From CAYZIB01 sp964478425 (lineage in GTDB: Bacteria > Bacillota_I > Bacilli_A > Acholeplasmatales > WRBM01), in assembly GCA_964478425.1 (NCBI GenBank), contig CAYZIB010000003.1:26755-90754 (forward strand): a stretch of 64,000 bases of DNA. Reading direction: 5' to 3'. Positions 1 to 8,226 of the stretch are shown here, one piece after another. The notes beneath the pieces were generated by a model. It saw nothing but the letters and a program-made list of their open reading frames with translations. It was not told where the DNA came from and searched no databases. How positions within the stretch are numbered: the stretch's first letter is position 1; every line of letters starts with the position of its first letter. The translations under genes and the position numbers were made by a program.

Positions 1-41
1 CAGTCGTTGGAAATAAAAATGATGTGGAGATAATAAGCTAA
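1..41 (+). CDS. 3' end of a NusG domain II-type protein (partial)
   Basis: The reading frame beginning at base 3 runs VVGNKNDVEIIS and stops with TAA at 39-41; the rest lies outside the window. The ending resembles the last strand of small secreted NusG domain II proteins, which typically close with an IVG..xDVDAIS-like motif. These proteins often sit directly upstream of a Gx-transporter (heptaprenyl diphosphate synthase component I-like) gene, exactly the next gene here, which starts one base after the stop. The assignment rests on 12 residues plus context and is therefore only moderate. Confidence 0.5.
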   Translation, partial: VVGNKNDVEIIS

Positions 42-524
42 ATGAAAAATCAAAAGATTGGATTACTTGGAGTTTTTACTGCTTTAGCAATGATTTTATC
101 ATTTGTTGAAAGTCAAATTCCTTCACTAGTTCCTGGAATTAAACTAGGATTACCTAATATTGCTATAATTATAATACTTTATCTATTTAGTGCTAAGGAA
201 GCTTTTATTGTAAGTATAATAAGAGTAATTCTAACAAGTTTATTATTTACATCTATTCCTACAATGATTTATAGTTTAGCAGGAGCAATATTAAGTTTAA
301 TATTCATGATTATTTTAAAAAAATCGTTTGCTGTTATAACTGTTAGTATGATAGGAGCAATATTTCATAATATTGGTCAGATTTTAGTTGCAATTTTAAT
401 AACCAATACTAATAGTTTAATATATTATTTACCTGTTTTAATTATAAGTGGATTAATATCAGGTATAATAATTGGACTAATTTCTGGGAATGCTGTTAAT
501 AAAATTAAAATGATTGAATTATAA
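42..524 (+). CDS. Gx transporter family membrane protein (Hpre_diP_synt_I family)
   Basis: A 160-residue, very hydrophobic protein with about five membrane segments. The blocks IKLGLPNIA (about residues 33-41), YSLAGAILSL (77-86) and GAIFHNIGQ (105-113) are typical of the family once named heptaprenyl diphosphate synthase component I, now viewed as an S-component-like membrane protein. Its substrate is not established; isoprenoid or quinone-related roles are family annotation only. The ATG follows the upstream stop by no bases, so it is translationally coupled to the NusG-II-like gene. A palindromic terminator follows. Confidence 0.8.
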   Translation: MKNQKIGLLGVFTALAMILSFVESQIPSLVPGIKLGLPNIAIIIILYLFSAKEAFIVSIIRVILTSLLFTSIPTMIYSLAGAILSLIFMIILKKSFAVITVSMIGAIFHNIGQILVAILITNTNSLIYYLPVLIISGLISGIIIGLISGNAVNKIKMIEL

Positions 525-530
525 AAAAAT

Positions 531-560
531 AACTACAAAGTTAACTTTGTAGTTGTTTTT
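531..560. terminator. bidirectional terminator, perfect 24-bp palindrome
   Basis: Arm AACTACAAAGTT (531-542) is followed at once by its exact complement (543-554). T-rich tracts lie on both sides, so it can end the plus-strand gene and the minus-strand tetR gene. The same 24-bp palindrome recurs at 4892-4915. Confidence 0.85.
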
Positions 561-1132
561 TATTTTACAGATCTTTTTTTTAAAAATTCAATAACCCAAT
601 ATTTAGTATAATCATATAATCCATCTAATGTTGTTGTTAAATATCCTCTACAATATTTAATATATTCACAAAATAATCCTTCTAAAAAAATTTTTATATC
701 TAATTCAAGATAATCTTTATTAATTATTTTATTATCATTTATACATAATTCTAACATTTTATTTGAAGCAATAGTAGTTAGTTTTTGAGCTGTAAAAATA
801 AAATCATTTGATTTACATAATAATTTGTAATTTTCATTATTTATTTTAATAAATTCAAATATTGAATCAATAAATTGTAAAATATCTTTTTGTTGAATTA
901 AATAAGTTTTACTAAAAAAAGTATCAATTAATTCATTTTCATATTCTTCAGCTACTTCATATATATCAGTATAATGACTATAAAAAGTACCTCTACTAAT
1001 ATCAGCTTTTAAACATAATTCGCTTATAGAGATTTTACCTAATTCTTTTTTATCAGATAGCATTTCAGCAAAAGTTTTTCTTATTAAATTTCTTGTTTTT
1101 TTTGAGGAATTATTTAAATTTTTTACTTTCAT
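560..1132 (-). CDS. TetR/AcrR family transcriptional repressor
   Basis: A 190-residue regulator with an N-terminal HTH (ISISELCLKADISRGTFYSHY) typical of TetR proteins and an all-helical C-terminal ligand domain. I chose ATG at 1132, preceded on the minus strand by an AAAGGAAAG ribosome site; an upstream in-frame TTG at 1153 lies within or before that site. It is transcribed away from an ABC exporter operon, so local repression of that operon in the absence of an inducer is the natural inference. The inducer is unknown. It shares a bidirectional terminator with the preceding membrane-protein gene. Confidence 0.9.
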   Translation of the reverse strand: MKVKNLNNSSKKTRNLIRKTFAEMLSDKKELGKISISELCLKADISRGTFYSHYTDIYEVAEEYENELIDTFFSKTYLIQQKDILQFIDSIFEFIKINNENYKLLCKSNDFIFTAQKLTTIASNKMLELCINDNKIINKDYLELDIKIFLEGLFCEYIKYCRGYLTTTLDGLYDYTKYWVIEFLKKRSVK

Positions 1133-1228
1133 AGTACTTTCCTTTTTGAACAATTTATTAATTTTTGTTTATATTTAAACTTTGATAAAAAAATTGTTCT
1201 TTTTTTATTTTTTTGTTTATTATAATAT

Positions 1229-1254
1229 AACACCGTTCAAATGTCAACAGTGTT
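1229..1254. promoter_or_regulatory. candidate TetR operator next to a -10 box
   Basis: AACACCGTT (1229-1237) and AACAGTGTT (1246-1254) form an inverted repeat matching at 8 of 9 positions with an 8-bp spacer. It lies just downstream of a TATAAT box (1221-1226) and upstream of the ABC operon. A second perfect inverted repeat, GAACAATTT (1148-1156) and AAATTGTTC (1191-1199), flanks the likely tetR promoter. Either could be the repressor site; which one is inference. Confidence 0.45.
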
Positions 1255-1271
1255 AAAAAAGGAGGGTAAAT

Positions 1272-2222
1272 ATGGATGAAAATAAGATGATAGAAATAAA
1301 AAATCTAACAAAAGATTATGGTTTTAATAGAGGTGTATTTGATTGTAATATCATAGTCAAAAAAGGAGAAGTATATGGATTTTTAGGACCAAATGGTGCT
1401 GGGAAATCCACAACTATTAGACATTTGATGGGTTTTTCTAAACCTGATAAAGGACTTTGTAAAATTTTAGGGAAAAATATGTTTTATGAGTATAATCAAA
1501 TTTTAAATAAAGTTGGTTATATTCCGGGAGAAATAGCTTTGCCACAAGGAATTACAGGAAAAGAATTTATAAAAATGATTCAAGATATGCAACAAATTCA
1601 TAATGAAAATAGACTTAAAAAAATGTTGGATATTTTTGAATTAAAAGATGATTTATTAAATTTAGATGTTAAAGAAATGAGTCTTGGAATAAAAAGAAAA
1701 TTAGTAATTGTAACAGCTTTTATGCATGATCCAGATGTGTTAATACTAGATGAACCAACAAGTGGTTTAGATCCAGTTATGCAAGAAAGATTTGTTATGT
1801 TAATTCATGAAGAAAAAAAGAGAGGAAAAACTATTTTATTATCTAGTCATATTTTTTCAGAAATTGATGAGACATGCGATAAAATTGCAATCATAAAAGA
1901 TGGTGTTATTGTTAAAAAATTTGATGCTAATGATTTAAAACATGCATCAGTAAAATATTATACAATTAAGTTTAATAATACATTAGATAAAAATAATTTT
2001 ATTATAAATTCAAAACATATTAAATCATTAGAATTATTAGATGAATCAGAAGATGAAGTATATTTATCATTAGAAGATAATAATTTAAATGATTTAGTTT
2101 GCTTACTTTCTAATTTTAAAATAAAATCATTTTCAAATAAATTAGAATCATTAGAAGATTTTTTTATGAAATTTTATAATGATGATAAAAAATATGGAGG
2201 TGTATTTAATGAATGTAATTGA
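1272..2222 (+). CDS. ABC exporter ATP-binding protein (first of two)
   Basis: A 316-residue nucleotide-binding protein of the BcrA/drug-export type. Walker A GPNGAGKST is at about residue 39-47 and Walker B VLILDEPTSGLDP at about 155-167. The signature is a diverged MSLGIKRK instead of LSGGQ. A C-terminal extension of about 100 residues resembles the DUF4162-type tail of export ATPases. The ATG is preceded by AAAGGAGGG. The end overlaps the next gene by 14 bases. It should energise the permease encoded at 3110, moving an unknown, possibly toxic, compound out of the cell. Confidence 0.9.
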   Translation: MDENKMIEIKNLTKDYGFNRGVFDCNIIVKKGEVYGFLGPNGAGKSTTIRHLMGFSKPDKGLCKILGKNMFYEYNQILNKVGYIPGEIALPQGITGKEFIKMIQDMQQIHNENRLKKMLDIFELKDDLLNLDVKEMSLGIKRKLVIVTAFMHDPDVLILDEPTSGLDPVMQERFVMLIHEEKKRGKTILLSSHIFSEIDETCDKIAIIKDGVIVKKFDANDLKHASVKYYTIKFNNTLDKNNFIINSKHIKSLELLDESEDEVYLSLEDNNLNDLVCLLSNFKIKSFSNKLESLEDFFMKFYNDDKKYGGVFNECN

Positions 2223-3117
2223 AATAAAAAATTTAACTAAGGATTATGGAAATAATAAAGGCGTTTTTGATTTAAACTTAACTATAAAAAAAGGTGAAAT
2301 GATTGGTTATGTAGGAACAAATGGAAGTGGAAAAACGACAACTATTAGAAATATTATGGGGTTTATAAAACCAACAAGTGGGGAGGTGCTTGTTAATGGT
2401 TTATCAACATGGAAATATCAAGATGAAATAGTAAAACAAATAGGTTATGTTCCAGGTGAAATTGCATTTCCAGACTTAAAAACAGGAAAAGATTTTTTAA
2501 AAAGTCAACAAGAATTTTTAGGATTAAAAGATATGAATTATGCAGATCAATTGATTAAAAGATTAAAACTTGATCCAACTGCAAACTTAAAAAGAATGAG
2601 TAAAGGTATGAAACAAAAAACAGCATTAGTTGCTGCATTAATGAATGATTCACCTATAATTATTCTTGATGAGCCTACAACTGGTCTTGATCCATTAATG
2701 AGAAAGACTTTTTTAGATATTATAAAAGAAGAACATAAAAAAGGTAAAACAATTTTAATGAGTAGCCATAGTTTTGAAGAGTTAGAAAAAACATGTGATA
2801 AAGTAGTTTTAATTAATGAGGGTAGAATAGTTGATATATGTAATATGGATGATATAAATAACAGAAATACAAGAGAATTTAAGATAGAGTTTAATAATAA
2901 TTTAGATTATAAAAAATTTTTGTATGAAGATTATGTATTTATTAGATTACAAGAAAAATATAATCAAGTAACTATTAAATTAGAACAAAATAAAATAAAT
3001 GATTTGTTTATTATTTTAAAAAATTATGATGTAAAATTTATTTCTGAAATACCATATACACTAGAAAGACATTTTAAAAATATATTATTAAAAAAAGAGG
3101 AGTGTAAATATGTTTAG
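2209..3117 (+). CDS. ABC exporter ATP-binding protein (second)
   Basis: A 302-residue paralogue of the preceding ATPase with Walker A GTNGSGKTT, signature MSKGMKQK and Walker B IIILDEPTTGLDP. I chose ATG at 2209, preceded by a strong TGGAGGTG site at 2195-2202; an in-frame codon further upstream would extend it without a better site. It overlaps the first ATPase by 14 bases and the permease gene by 8. Two different ATPases with one large permease suggest a heterodimeric motor on a single fused membrane protein, though this stoichiometry is inferred. Confidence 0.9.
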   Translation: MNVIEIKNLTKDYGNNKGVFDLNLTIKKGEMIGYVGTNGSGKTTTIRNIMGFIKPTSGEVLVNGLSTWKYQDEIVKQIGYVPGEIAFPDLKTGKDFLKSQQEFLGLKDMNYADQLIKRLKLDPTANLKRMSKGMKQKTALVAALMNDSPIIILDEPTTGLDPLMRKTFLDIIKEEHKKGKTILMSSHSFEELEKTCDKVVLINEGRIVDICNMDDINNRNTREFKIEFNNNLDYKKFLYEDYVFIRLQEKYNQVTIKLEQNKINDLFIILKNYDVKFISEIPYTLERHFKNILLKKEECKYV

Positions 3118-4885
3118 TAAAGCTTTATTTAAACAATCTATTAAGGCAAATAAAACAATGTGGTATGTAGTTACATTTGCAGTTTGTTTTATGCTTGCAT
3201 GTGTTATGTTGATTTCTGGGAATGGAAATATAGGGAATGTTAAAAATGAAATACAAGATACAATTATAATAGAAGAATTAAATTCACAAATGCAGAAAAG
3301 AGGATTATCATATTATTCTTATATAAATGATGGATTAGAAGAGTTTGATGTGTTATTTAGTAAAAATGAAAAAGATGTGTTAACGTATTTAATGTGGTTT
3401 AAAAATATTCCTAATGAATCTGATGAGTCATATAATGAATATTTAAAAAATATGCCAATTATGGAAACACAATTAGGAAATAATTACCTATTAGAAGTAA
3501 GTGATTGGCAAAAAAATATGCCACAGCAAAAAGATTATCTATCAAGCGAAGAATATTTAAAAGCATTAGAAATTTGGGAAAATAATTCACCTATTTCTTT
3601 AGAGTATACTACAAATTTGGTTTATACAAGTAGTATTAATGAATTAAAACAATATGTTATATTAAAAGCTAATGAAATGGGCTATATGGAAGATTCAAAA
3701 GAATTTGAAGAGATGTTTGGATGTATTATTTATGCGATTAATCCTAATAATATGTTCGATGATTTTTATAATTTGAATAATGAAATAGTTGATGATTATG
3801 ATATTACATATCTTATAAATAATGTATTAACAAAATCTATTGATGAGATAGTTTATTCAAGCACGAGAATAGATTATAGATTAAAAAGAGCTAATAATCA
3901 TGCTTCAATATTTTTAGCAGGAAATATGATTAATAAAGATAATGTTAGTTTATTACTTGAAGAATTAAAAAGTTATGGAATCACTGAAGAAAAATATAAT
4001 AATTTTGGATATACTTATGATTATATAAAAAATTTATCCAATAAAGCTATAATTACATATCAAGCACAAATAGAATATGAAATTGATTTAATTAATCAAA
4101 AATATAATGGAAATGTATTAGATGAAGAATATATTAATGAAGTTAATAATAAAAAAAATGAATTAGCAAATGAAATTTCATCAAGTTTTTTACAAACATT
4201 ACCGAAAACTGTATCAGATGCATTAGAAGAAATAGGGAAAGCAGACTTATATACATTAATAGTTGGTTCTATTTTTTATAAACTTGCAGGATTATTGTTA
4301 CCTATTATTTTTATGATAATGGTGTCAAATAATTTAATAGTAGGTCAAGTAGATAGTGGCCAAATGGCATATATTTTATCAACATCAACTAAAAGAAAAA
4401 CAATTGTGTTTACTCAAAGTATGTATTTAATAATTTCACTTTTAGCAATGTTTATTTGTACAACTATTACAAGTGTTGTTTGTTTAAGTATTGTTCCTGA
4501 AAATGTTGATTTAACATATAGTAATTTAATATTACTTAATCTTGGAGCATTTTTAGTATTATTTGCCTTGTCTGGTTTATGTTTTTTTACATCATGTTAT
4601 TTTGATAGAAGTAAATATCAAATGGCTATTGGTGGAGGATTAAGTATTTTCGCTTTAGTTGCTGCTATGCTTGGATTATTTGGAAGTCCTGCAATACCTG
4701 CTGTTATCAGATTAAATTCATTAAATTATTTTAATTATGTTACTATTATTTCTTTATTTGATGTAATTAAAATAATTGAAGGGAATAATATTTTTATTTT
4801 AAAATTAATTATATTATTAATTTTAGGAATTATTGGATATGTCTTAGGAAGTATTAAGTTTGATAAAAAGGATTTACCTTTATAA
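3110..4885 (+). CDS. ABC-2 type exporter permease with large extracellular domain
   Basis: A 591-residue membrane protein. One transmembrane segment lies at about 17-38, followed by a roughly 335-residue acidic, soluble segment and then about six membrane segments from residue 380 to 585. This resembles ABC-2 permeases of peptide or antibiotic exporters. The start overlaps the upstream ATPase by 8 bases. The loop between the first and second segments should lie outside the cell and might bind the substrate. The substrate cannot be read from sequence. A terminator identical to the one before tetR ends the unit. Confidence 0.8.
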   Translation: MFSKALFKQSIKANKTMWYVVTFAVCFMLACVMLISGNGNIGNVKNEIQDTIIIEELNSQMQKRGLSYYSYINDGLEEFDVLFSKNEKDVLTYLMWFKNIPNESDESYNEYLKNMPIMETQLGNNYLLEVSDWQKNMPQQKDYLSSEEYLKALEIWENNSPISLEYTTNLVYTSSINELKQYVILKANEMGYMEDSKEFEEMFGCIIYAINPNNMFDDFYNLNNEIVDDYDITYLINNVLTKSIDEIVYSSTRIDYRLKRANNHASIFLAGNMINKDNVSLLLEELKSYGITEEKYNNFGYTYDYIKNLSNKAIITYQAQIEYEIDLINQKYNGNVLDEEYINEVNNKKNELANEISSSFLQTLPKTVSDALEEIGKADLYTLIVGSIFYKLAGLLLPIIFMIMVSNNLIVGQVDSGQMAYILSTSTKRKTIVFTQSMYLIISLLAMFICTTITSVVCLSIVPENVDLTYSNLILLNLGAFLVLFALSGLCFFTSCYFDRSKYQMAIGGGLSIFALVAAMLGLFGSPAIPAVIRLNSLNYFNYVTIISLFDVIKIIEGNNIFILKLIILLILGIIGYVLGSIKFDKKDLPL

Positions 4886-4891
4886 AATGAC

Positions 4892-4922
4892 AACTACAAA
4901 GTTAACTTTGTAGTTTTTTTAT
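4892..4922. terminator. terminator, second copy of the 24-bp palindrome
   Basis: The same perfect palindrome as at 531-554 (arm AACTACAAAGTT) occupies 4892-4915 and is followed by a run of T. It ends the ABC exporter operon. Confidence 0.9.
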
Positions 4923-4969
4923 TGTAAAAAGGCTATATAAATGATAAAATTAATAAAGTGGTGATTTAT

Positions 4970-5773
4970 ATGTTAGAGTTAAAAAATATTAATTTTGAGT
5001 ATAAAAACAATAAAAAAATATTAGATAATGTTTCATTTAAAGTTGATGATGGAAAATTTTTATGTATATTAGGACATAATGGAAGTGGTAAATCAACTCT
5101 AGCAAAAATTATAATGGGTTTAATTAAGCCAACAAATGGAACAATATTATATAATAATCAAATAATTAATGAAGAAAATATCTGTGATATTAGAAAAAAA
5201 TTTGGAATAGTATTTCAAAACCCAGATAATCAATTTATTGGATTAACGGTAAAAGATGATCTTGCTTTTGGACTTGAAAATAGATTATTAAGTAAAAAAA
5301 TAATACTTGAAAAAATAAATAAATATGCAAAAGAATTAAATATTTTAGATTTGCTAGAAAAAAATCCTAATAATTTAAGTGGTGGAGAAAAACAAAAAGT
5401 TGCAATCGCTGGAATATTAGCATTAGATACAGAATTAATAATATTTGATGAAGCAACATCTATGCTTGATCCAAAAAGTGTAAATGAATTATTACAAGAG
5501 ATAAAAAAATTAAAAAATAGAAAAACAATTATATATATAACTCATAACATAGAAGAAGCACTTTTTGCTGATGAAATATTACTTTTAGATCAAGGTAAAG
5601 TTATAATAAATGATTCAATTAATAAAATATTTAATAATATTAACTTATTAGAAGAGTATAATCTTAAAGTTCCTGATACATTAAAATTAATTTCTATGTT
5701 AAATAATGAATCAGATAAAGAAAAATATAGGGAGGTAATTGATTATTTATGGGAATTAACATACAACAATTAA
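4970..5773 (+). CDS. ecfA1: energy-coupling factor transporter ATPase EcfA1
   Basis: A 267-residue ATPase of ECF vitamin/metal transporters. Walker A is GHNGSGKST, the Q-loop region is VFQNPDNQF, the signature is LSGGEKQK and Walker B is LIIFDEATSMLDP; the last motif is characteristic of EcfA1. I chose ATG at 4970 with the preceding GTGGTGAT as ribosome site; an upstream GTG at 4958 forms part of that site. It overlaps ecfA2 by 25 bases. It pairs with EcfA2 and EcfT to power interchangeable substrate-binding S components, none of which is encoded next to it. Confidence 0.93.
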   Translation: MLELKNINFEYKNNKKILDNVSFKVDDGKFLCILGHNGSGKSTLAKIIMGLIKPTNGTILYNNQIINEENICDIRKKFGIVFQNPDNQFIGLTVKDDLAFGLENRLLSKKIILEKINKYAKELNILDLLEKNPNNLSGGEKQKVAIAGILALDTELIIFDEATSMLDPKSVNELLQEIKKLKNRKTIIYITHNIEEALFADEILLLDQGKVIINDSINKIFNNINLLEEYNLKVPDTLKLISMLNNESDKEKYREVIDYLWELTYNN

Positions 5774-6588
5774 ATTTTTCATACCAAAAATCTTCATATA
5801 TTTTAAAAAATATTAACTTAAAAATTGACTCTAAAAATGAATTTATAACCATTATAGGATCATCAGGAAGTGGTAAATCAACTTTAATTCAAATTTTTAA
5901 CGGATTATTAAAAACAAATGAAGGATTAGTTAATGTTTATGATGTTAAAATAAATGATAAAACAAATAATTTAAAAAGAATAAGAAAAAAAGTAGGACTT
6001 GTTTTTCAATTTCCTGAACATCAATTATTTTTAGATACAGTTTTAAAAGATGTTTCTTATGGACCTAAAAATTTTTCTATTAAAAATTATAAGGAACAGG
6101 CAATAAATGCTTTAAACATGGTTAAATTAGATGAATCATATTATGATTTAAATCCTTTTAATTTGAGTGGTGGAGAACAAAGAAAGGTTGCTATTGCAGG
6201 AGTTTTAGCAAGCAATCCTGATATTATTATTTTAGATGAACCAACAGTGGGATTAGATTATGAATCTAAAATAGATTTGTTAAATTTATTAATTAATTTA
6301 AATAAAGAATATCATAAATCAATTATTATTGTAACTCATGATATGGATTTAGTTGGTAAGTATGCAAAAAGAGTAGTTGTTTTAGAAAATGGAAATATAA
6401 TATTTGATGGTAATAAATTTGATTTATTTAAAAATAATGATATTATGAAGAATTACTCATTAGATTATCCTAATCAAGTTTTAATATTAAAAAAAATAAA
6501 AGAAAAATTTAATAATGAAAAAATAGATGAATTTAAATATGATATTAATGATGTATATAATGAAATAAAGAGGGTTTATAATGAATAA
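5749..6588 (+). CDS. ecfA2: energy-coupling factor transporter ATPase EcfA2
   Basis: A 279-residue ATPase with Walker A GSSGSGKST, the ECF-typical VFQFPEHQLF Q-loop, signature LSGGEQRK and Walker B IIILDEPTVGLD. The ATG at 5749 follows AGGGAGG at 5729-5735, all inside the end of ecfA1, so the two are translationally coupled. The C-terminal 60 residues, rich in Asn and Lys, form the usual dimerisation tail. It works as a heterodimer with EcfA1 at the cytoplasmic face of EcfT. Confidence 0.93.
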   Translation: MGINIQQLNFSYQKSSYILKNINLKIDSKNEFITIIGSSGSGKSTLIQIFNGLLKTNEGLVNVYDVKINDKTNNLKRIRKKVGLVFQFPEHQLFLDTVLKDVSYGPKNFSIKNYKEQAINALNMVKLDESYYDLNPFNLSGGEQRKVAIAGVLASNPDIIILDEPTVGLDYESKIDLLNLLINLNKEYHKSIIIVTHDMDLVGKYAKRVVVLENGNIIFDGNKFDLFKNNDIMKNYSLDYPNQVLILKKIKEKFNNEKIDEFKYDINDVYNEIKRVYNE

Positions 6589-7552
6589 TGAAAAAATAAT
6601 TTTTGGACAATATATTAATACTAATTCATTTATTCATAAACTTGATCCAAGATTAAAAATTATTTTAACTTTTGTTTTTATTTTAAGCTTATTTATTGTT
6701 AAAAACATATATATATTATTTATATTAACATTTTTTTTACTTTTATTAATATTTTTAACGAAGATTAATTTTACTAGGTTTATTAAGAGTATAAGTAAAA
6801 TGTCTTATATATTGATTTTTACTTTTGTTATGCAAATTATTGATAATCAAAATGGAAATTTATTAGCGAGTTATAATTTTGATTTAAATATAATTAATTT
6901 ATTAGTTATAGTTATATTTTTAGTGTTTTTTATTTTTTTTGTAAAATATATAAGGCATTATAAAATATCGTTATTTATTTTATTTTCTTTAGCTTTATTT
7001 TATTTGCAAACCATTCAACATAATTCATATACGATATTATTTTATAATATTAAAATATATGAAGAAGGATTAACTGAAGCAATATTTATAATGCTAAGAT
7101 TAATTGATTTTATAATTTTATCTGGGATATTAACATATACAACTAAACCAACTGAAATTAATTTAGCCTTAGATAAGATTTTAAAACCATTTAATAAAAT
7201 ATTTAATGTTAATGCTTTTACAATGATTATTTCAATTGCATTAAGATTTATTCCTAATTTGCTTACAGAAACAGAAAAAGTTTTAAAAGCTCAAAGTGCA
7301 AGAGGATTTGATTATAAAGAAGCAAATTTAATAGAAAAAATTAAAGAAATTACAAATTTAGTGATCCCTCTTTTTGTTATTTCATATAAAAAAGGGATGG
7401 ATTTAACTTATGCAATGATTAGTAGAGGATATGATGAAACAAAAGCAAGAAGTAGTATATATGAATTAAAATATACAAGAAAAGATATATTTACTTACTT
7501 AATTACTATTGGTTTTTTATGTTTTTTATTGATATTTAATTTTATATTATAG
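6581..7552 (+). CDS. ecfT: energy-coupling factor transporter membrane protein EcfT
   Basis: A 323-residue protein with an N-terminal FGQYINTNSFIHKLDPRLKI motif, typical of EcfT, and five to six hydrophobic segments. Two cytosolic Ala-Arg-Gly-like coupling motifs sit late in the protein: QSARGFD (about 237-243) and ISRGYDE (about 285-291, here with Ser in place of Ala). These are the segments that EcfA1/A2 grip. The start overlaps ecfA2 by 8 bases. Its length is above the common 265 residues; the extra sequence lies in the loop around residues 80-150. Confidence 0.9.
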   Translation: MNNEKIIFGQYINTNSFIHKLDPRLKIILTFVFILSLFIVKNIYILFILTFFLLLLIFLTKINFTRFIKSISKMSYILIFTFVMQIIDNQNGNLLASYNFDLNIINLLVIVIFLVFFIFFVKYIRHYKISLFILFSLALFYLQTIQHNSYTILFYNIKIYEEGLTEAIFIMLRLIDFIILSGILTYTTKPTEINLALDKILKPFNKIFNVNAFTMIISIALRFIPNLLTETEKVLKAQSARGFDYKEANLIEKIKEITNLVIPLFVISYKKGMDLTYAMISRGYDETKARSSIYELKYTRKDIFTYLITIGFLCFLLIFNFIL

Positions 7553-7562
7553 AGGTATTTTT

Positions 7563-8225
7563 ATGGATGAATTTTTAAAAATGATCAGTGGAAAATTATA
7601 TAATTCGCAAGAAAAAAATATAATAAAACTTCATGATAAGGGTATGTATTTATGCGAAAAATTTAACAAAATTTCAGTAAAAAGAAAAAAGCAAAAACAA
7701 AAGGCATTAATAAAGTTAATACCTAGTGCAAAAAATAAAAATTTATGTGTTTTTGCGCCTTTTTATTGTGAATATGGTAAAAATATTTTTGTAGGGAATA
7801 ATTGTTTTATTAATTATAATTGTGTTTTTTTAGATGTATCACCAATCACTTTAAATGATAATGTATGGATAGGACCGAATGTAACATTTGCTACTCCTAA
7901 TCATCCTTTATTAGTTAGTGAAAGAATAAATTGTAATTATCCAGATGGATATCATGATTTAGAATTTTCTAAAGAAATAAAAGTCGATAGCGGAACATGG
8001 ATATGCGCCAATGTTTTAATTATTGGTGGAGTTAAAATTGGGAAAAATTGTGTGATTAAAGCTGGAAGTGTTGTAACACATGATATTCCTGATAATGCTA
8101 TTGTATCTGGTATGCCTGCTAAAGTAGAAAGATTTATAGATGAATTAGATAAAATAAATGTATGGGAAACATATATTAATGAATCTTATCCTTTATCACA
8201 AAGACAAAAAGAAAGAAGTAAATAA
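7563..8225 (+). CDS. hexapeptide-repeat O-acetyltransferase (maltose/galactoside acetyltransferase type)
   Basis: A 220-residue left-handed beta-helix acetyltransferase. FAPFYCEYGKNIFVGNN, then INYNCVFLDVSPITLNDNVW, then a PNHPL motif with the expected catalytic histidine match LacA/Maa enzymes, which acetylate sugar hydroxyls using acetyl-CoA. Residues 1-60 match the helical Mac-type N-terminal domain. The segment GMPAKV near the end is the usual acetyl-CoA loop. It starts 10 bases after ecfT and may share its transcript; the substrate is unknown and a functional link to the transporter is not evident. Its last few residues run close to the following exporter gene. Confidence 0.85.
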   Translation: MDEFLKMISGKLYNSQEKNIIKLHDKGMYLCEKFNKISVKRKKQKQKALIKLIPSAKNKNLCVFAPFYCEYGKNIFVGNNCFINYNCVFLDVSPITLNDNVWIGPNVTFATPNHPLLVSERINCNYPDGYHDLEFSKEIKVDSGTWICANVLIIGGVKIGKNCVIKAGSVVTHDIPDNAIVSGMPAKVERFIDELDKINVWETYINESYPLSQRQKERSK

Positions 8226-8226
8226 A

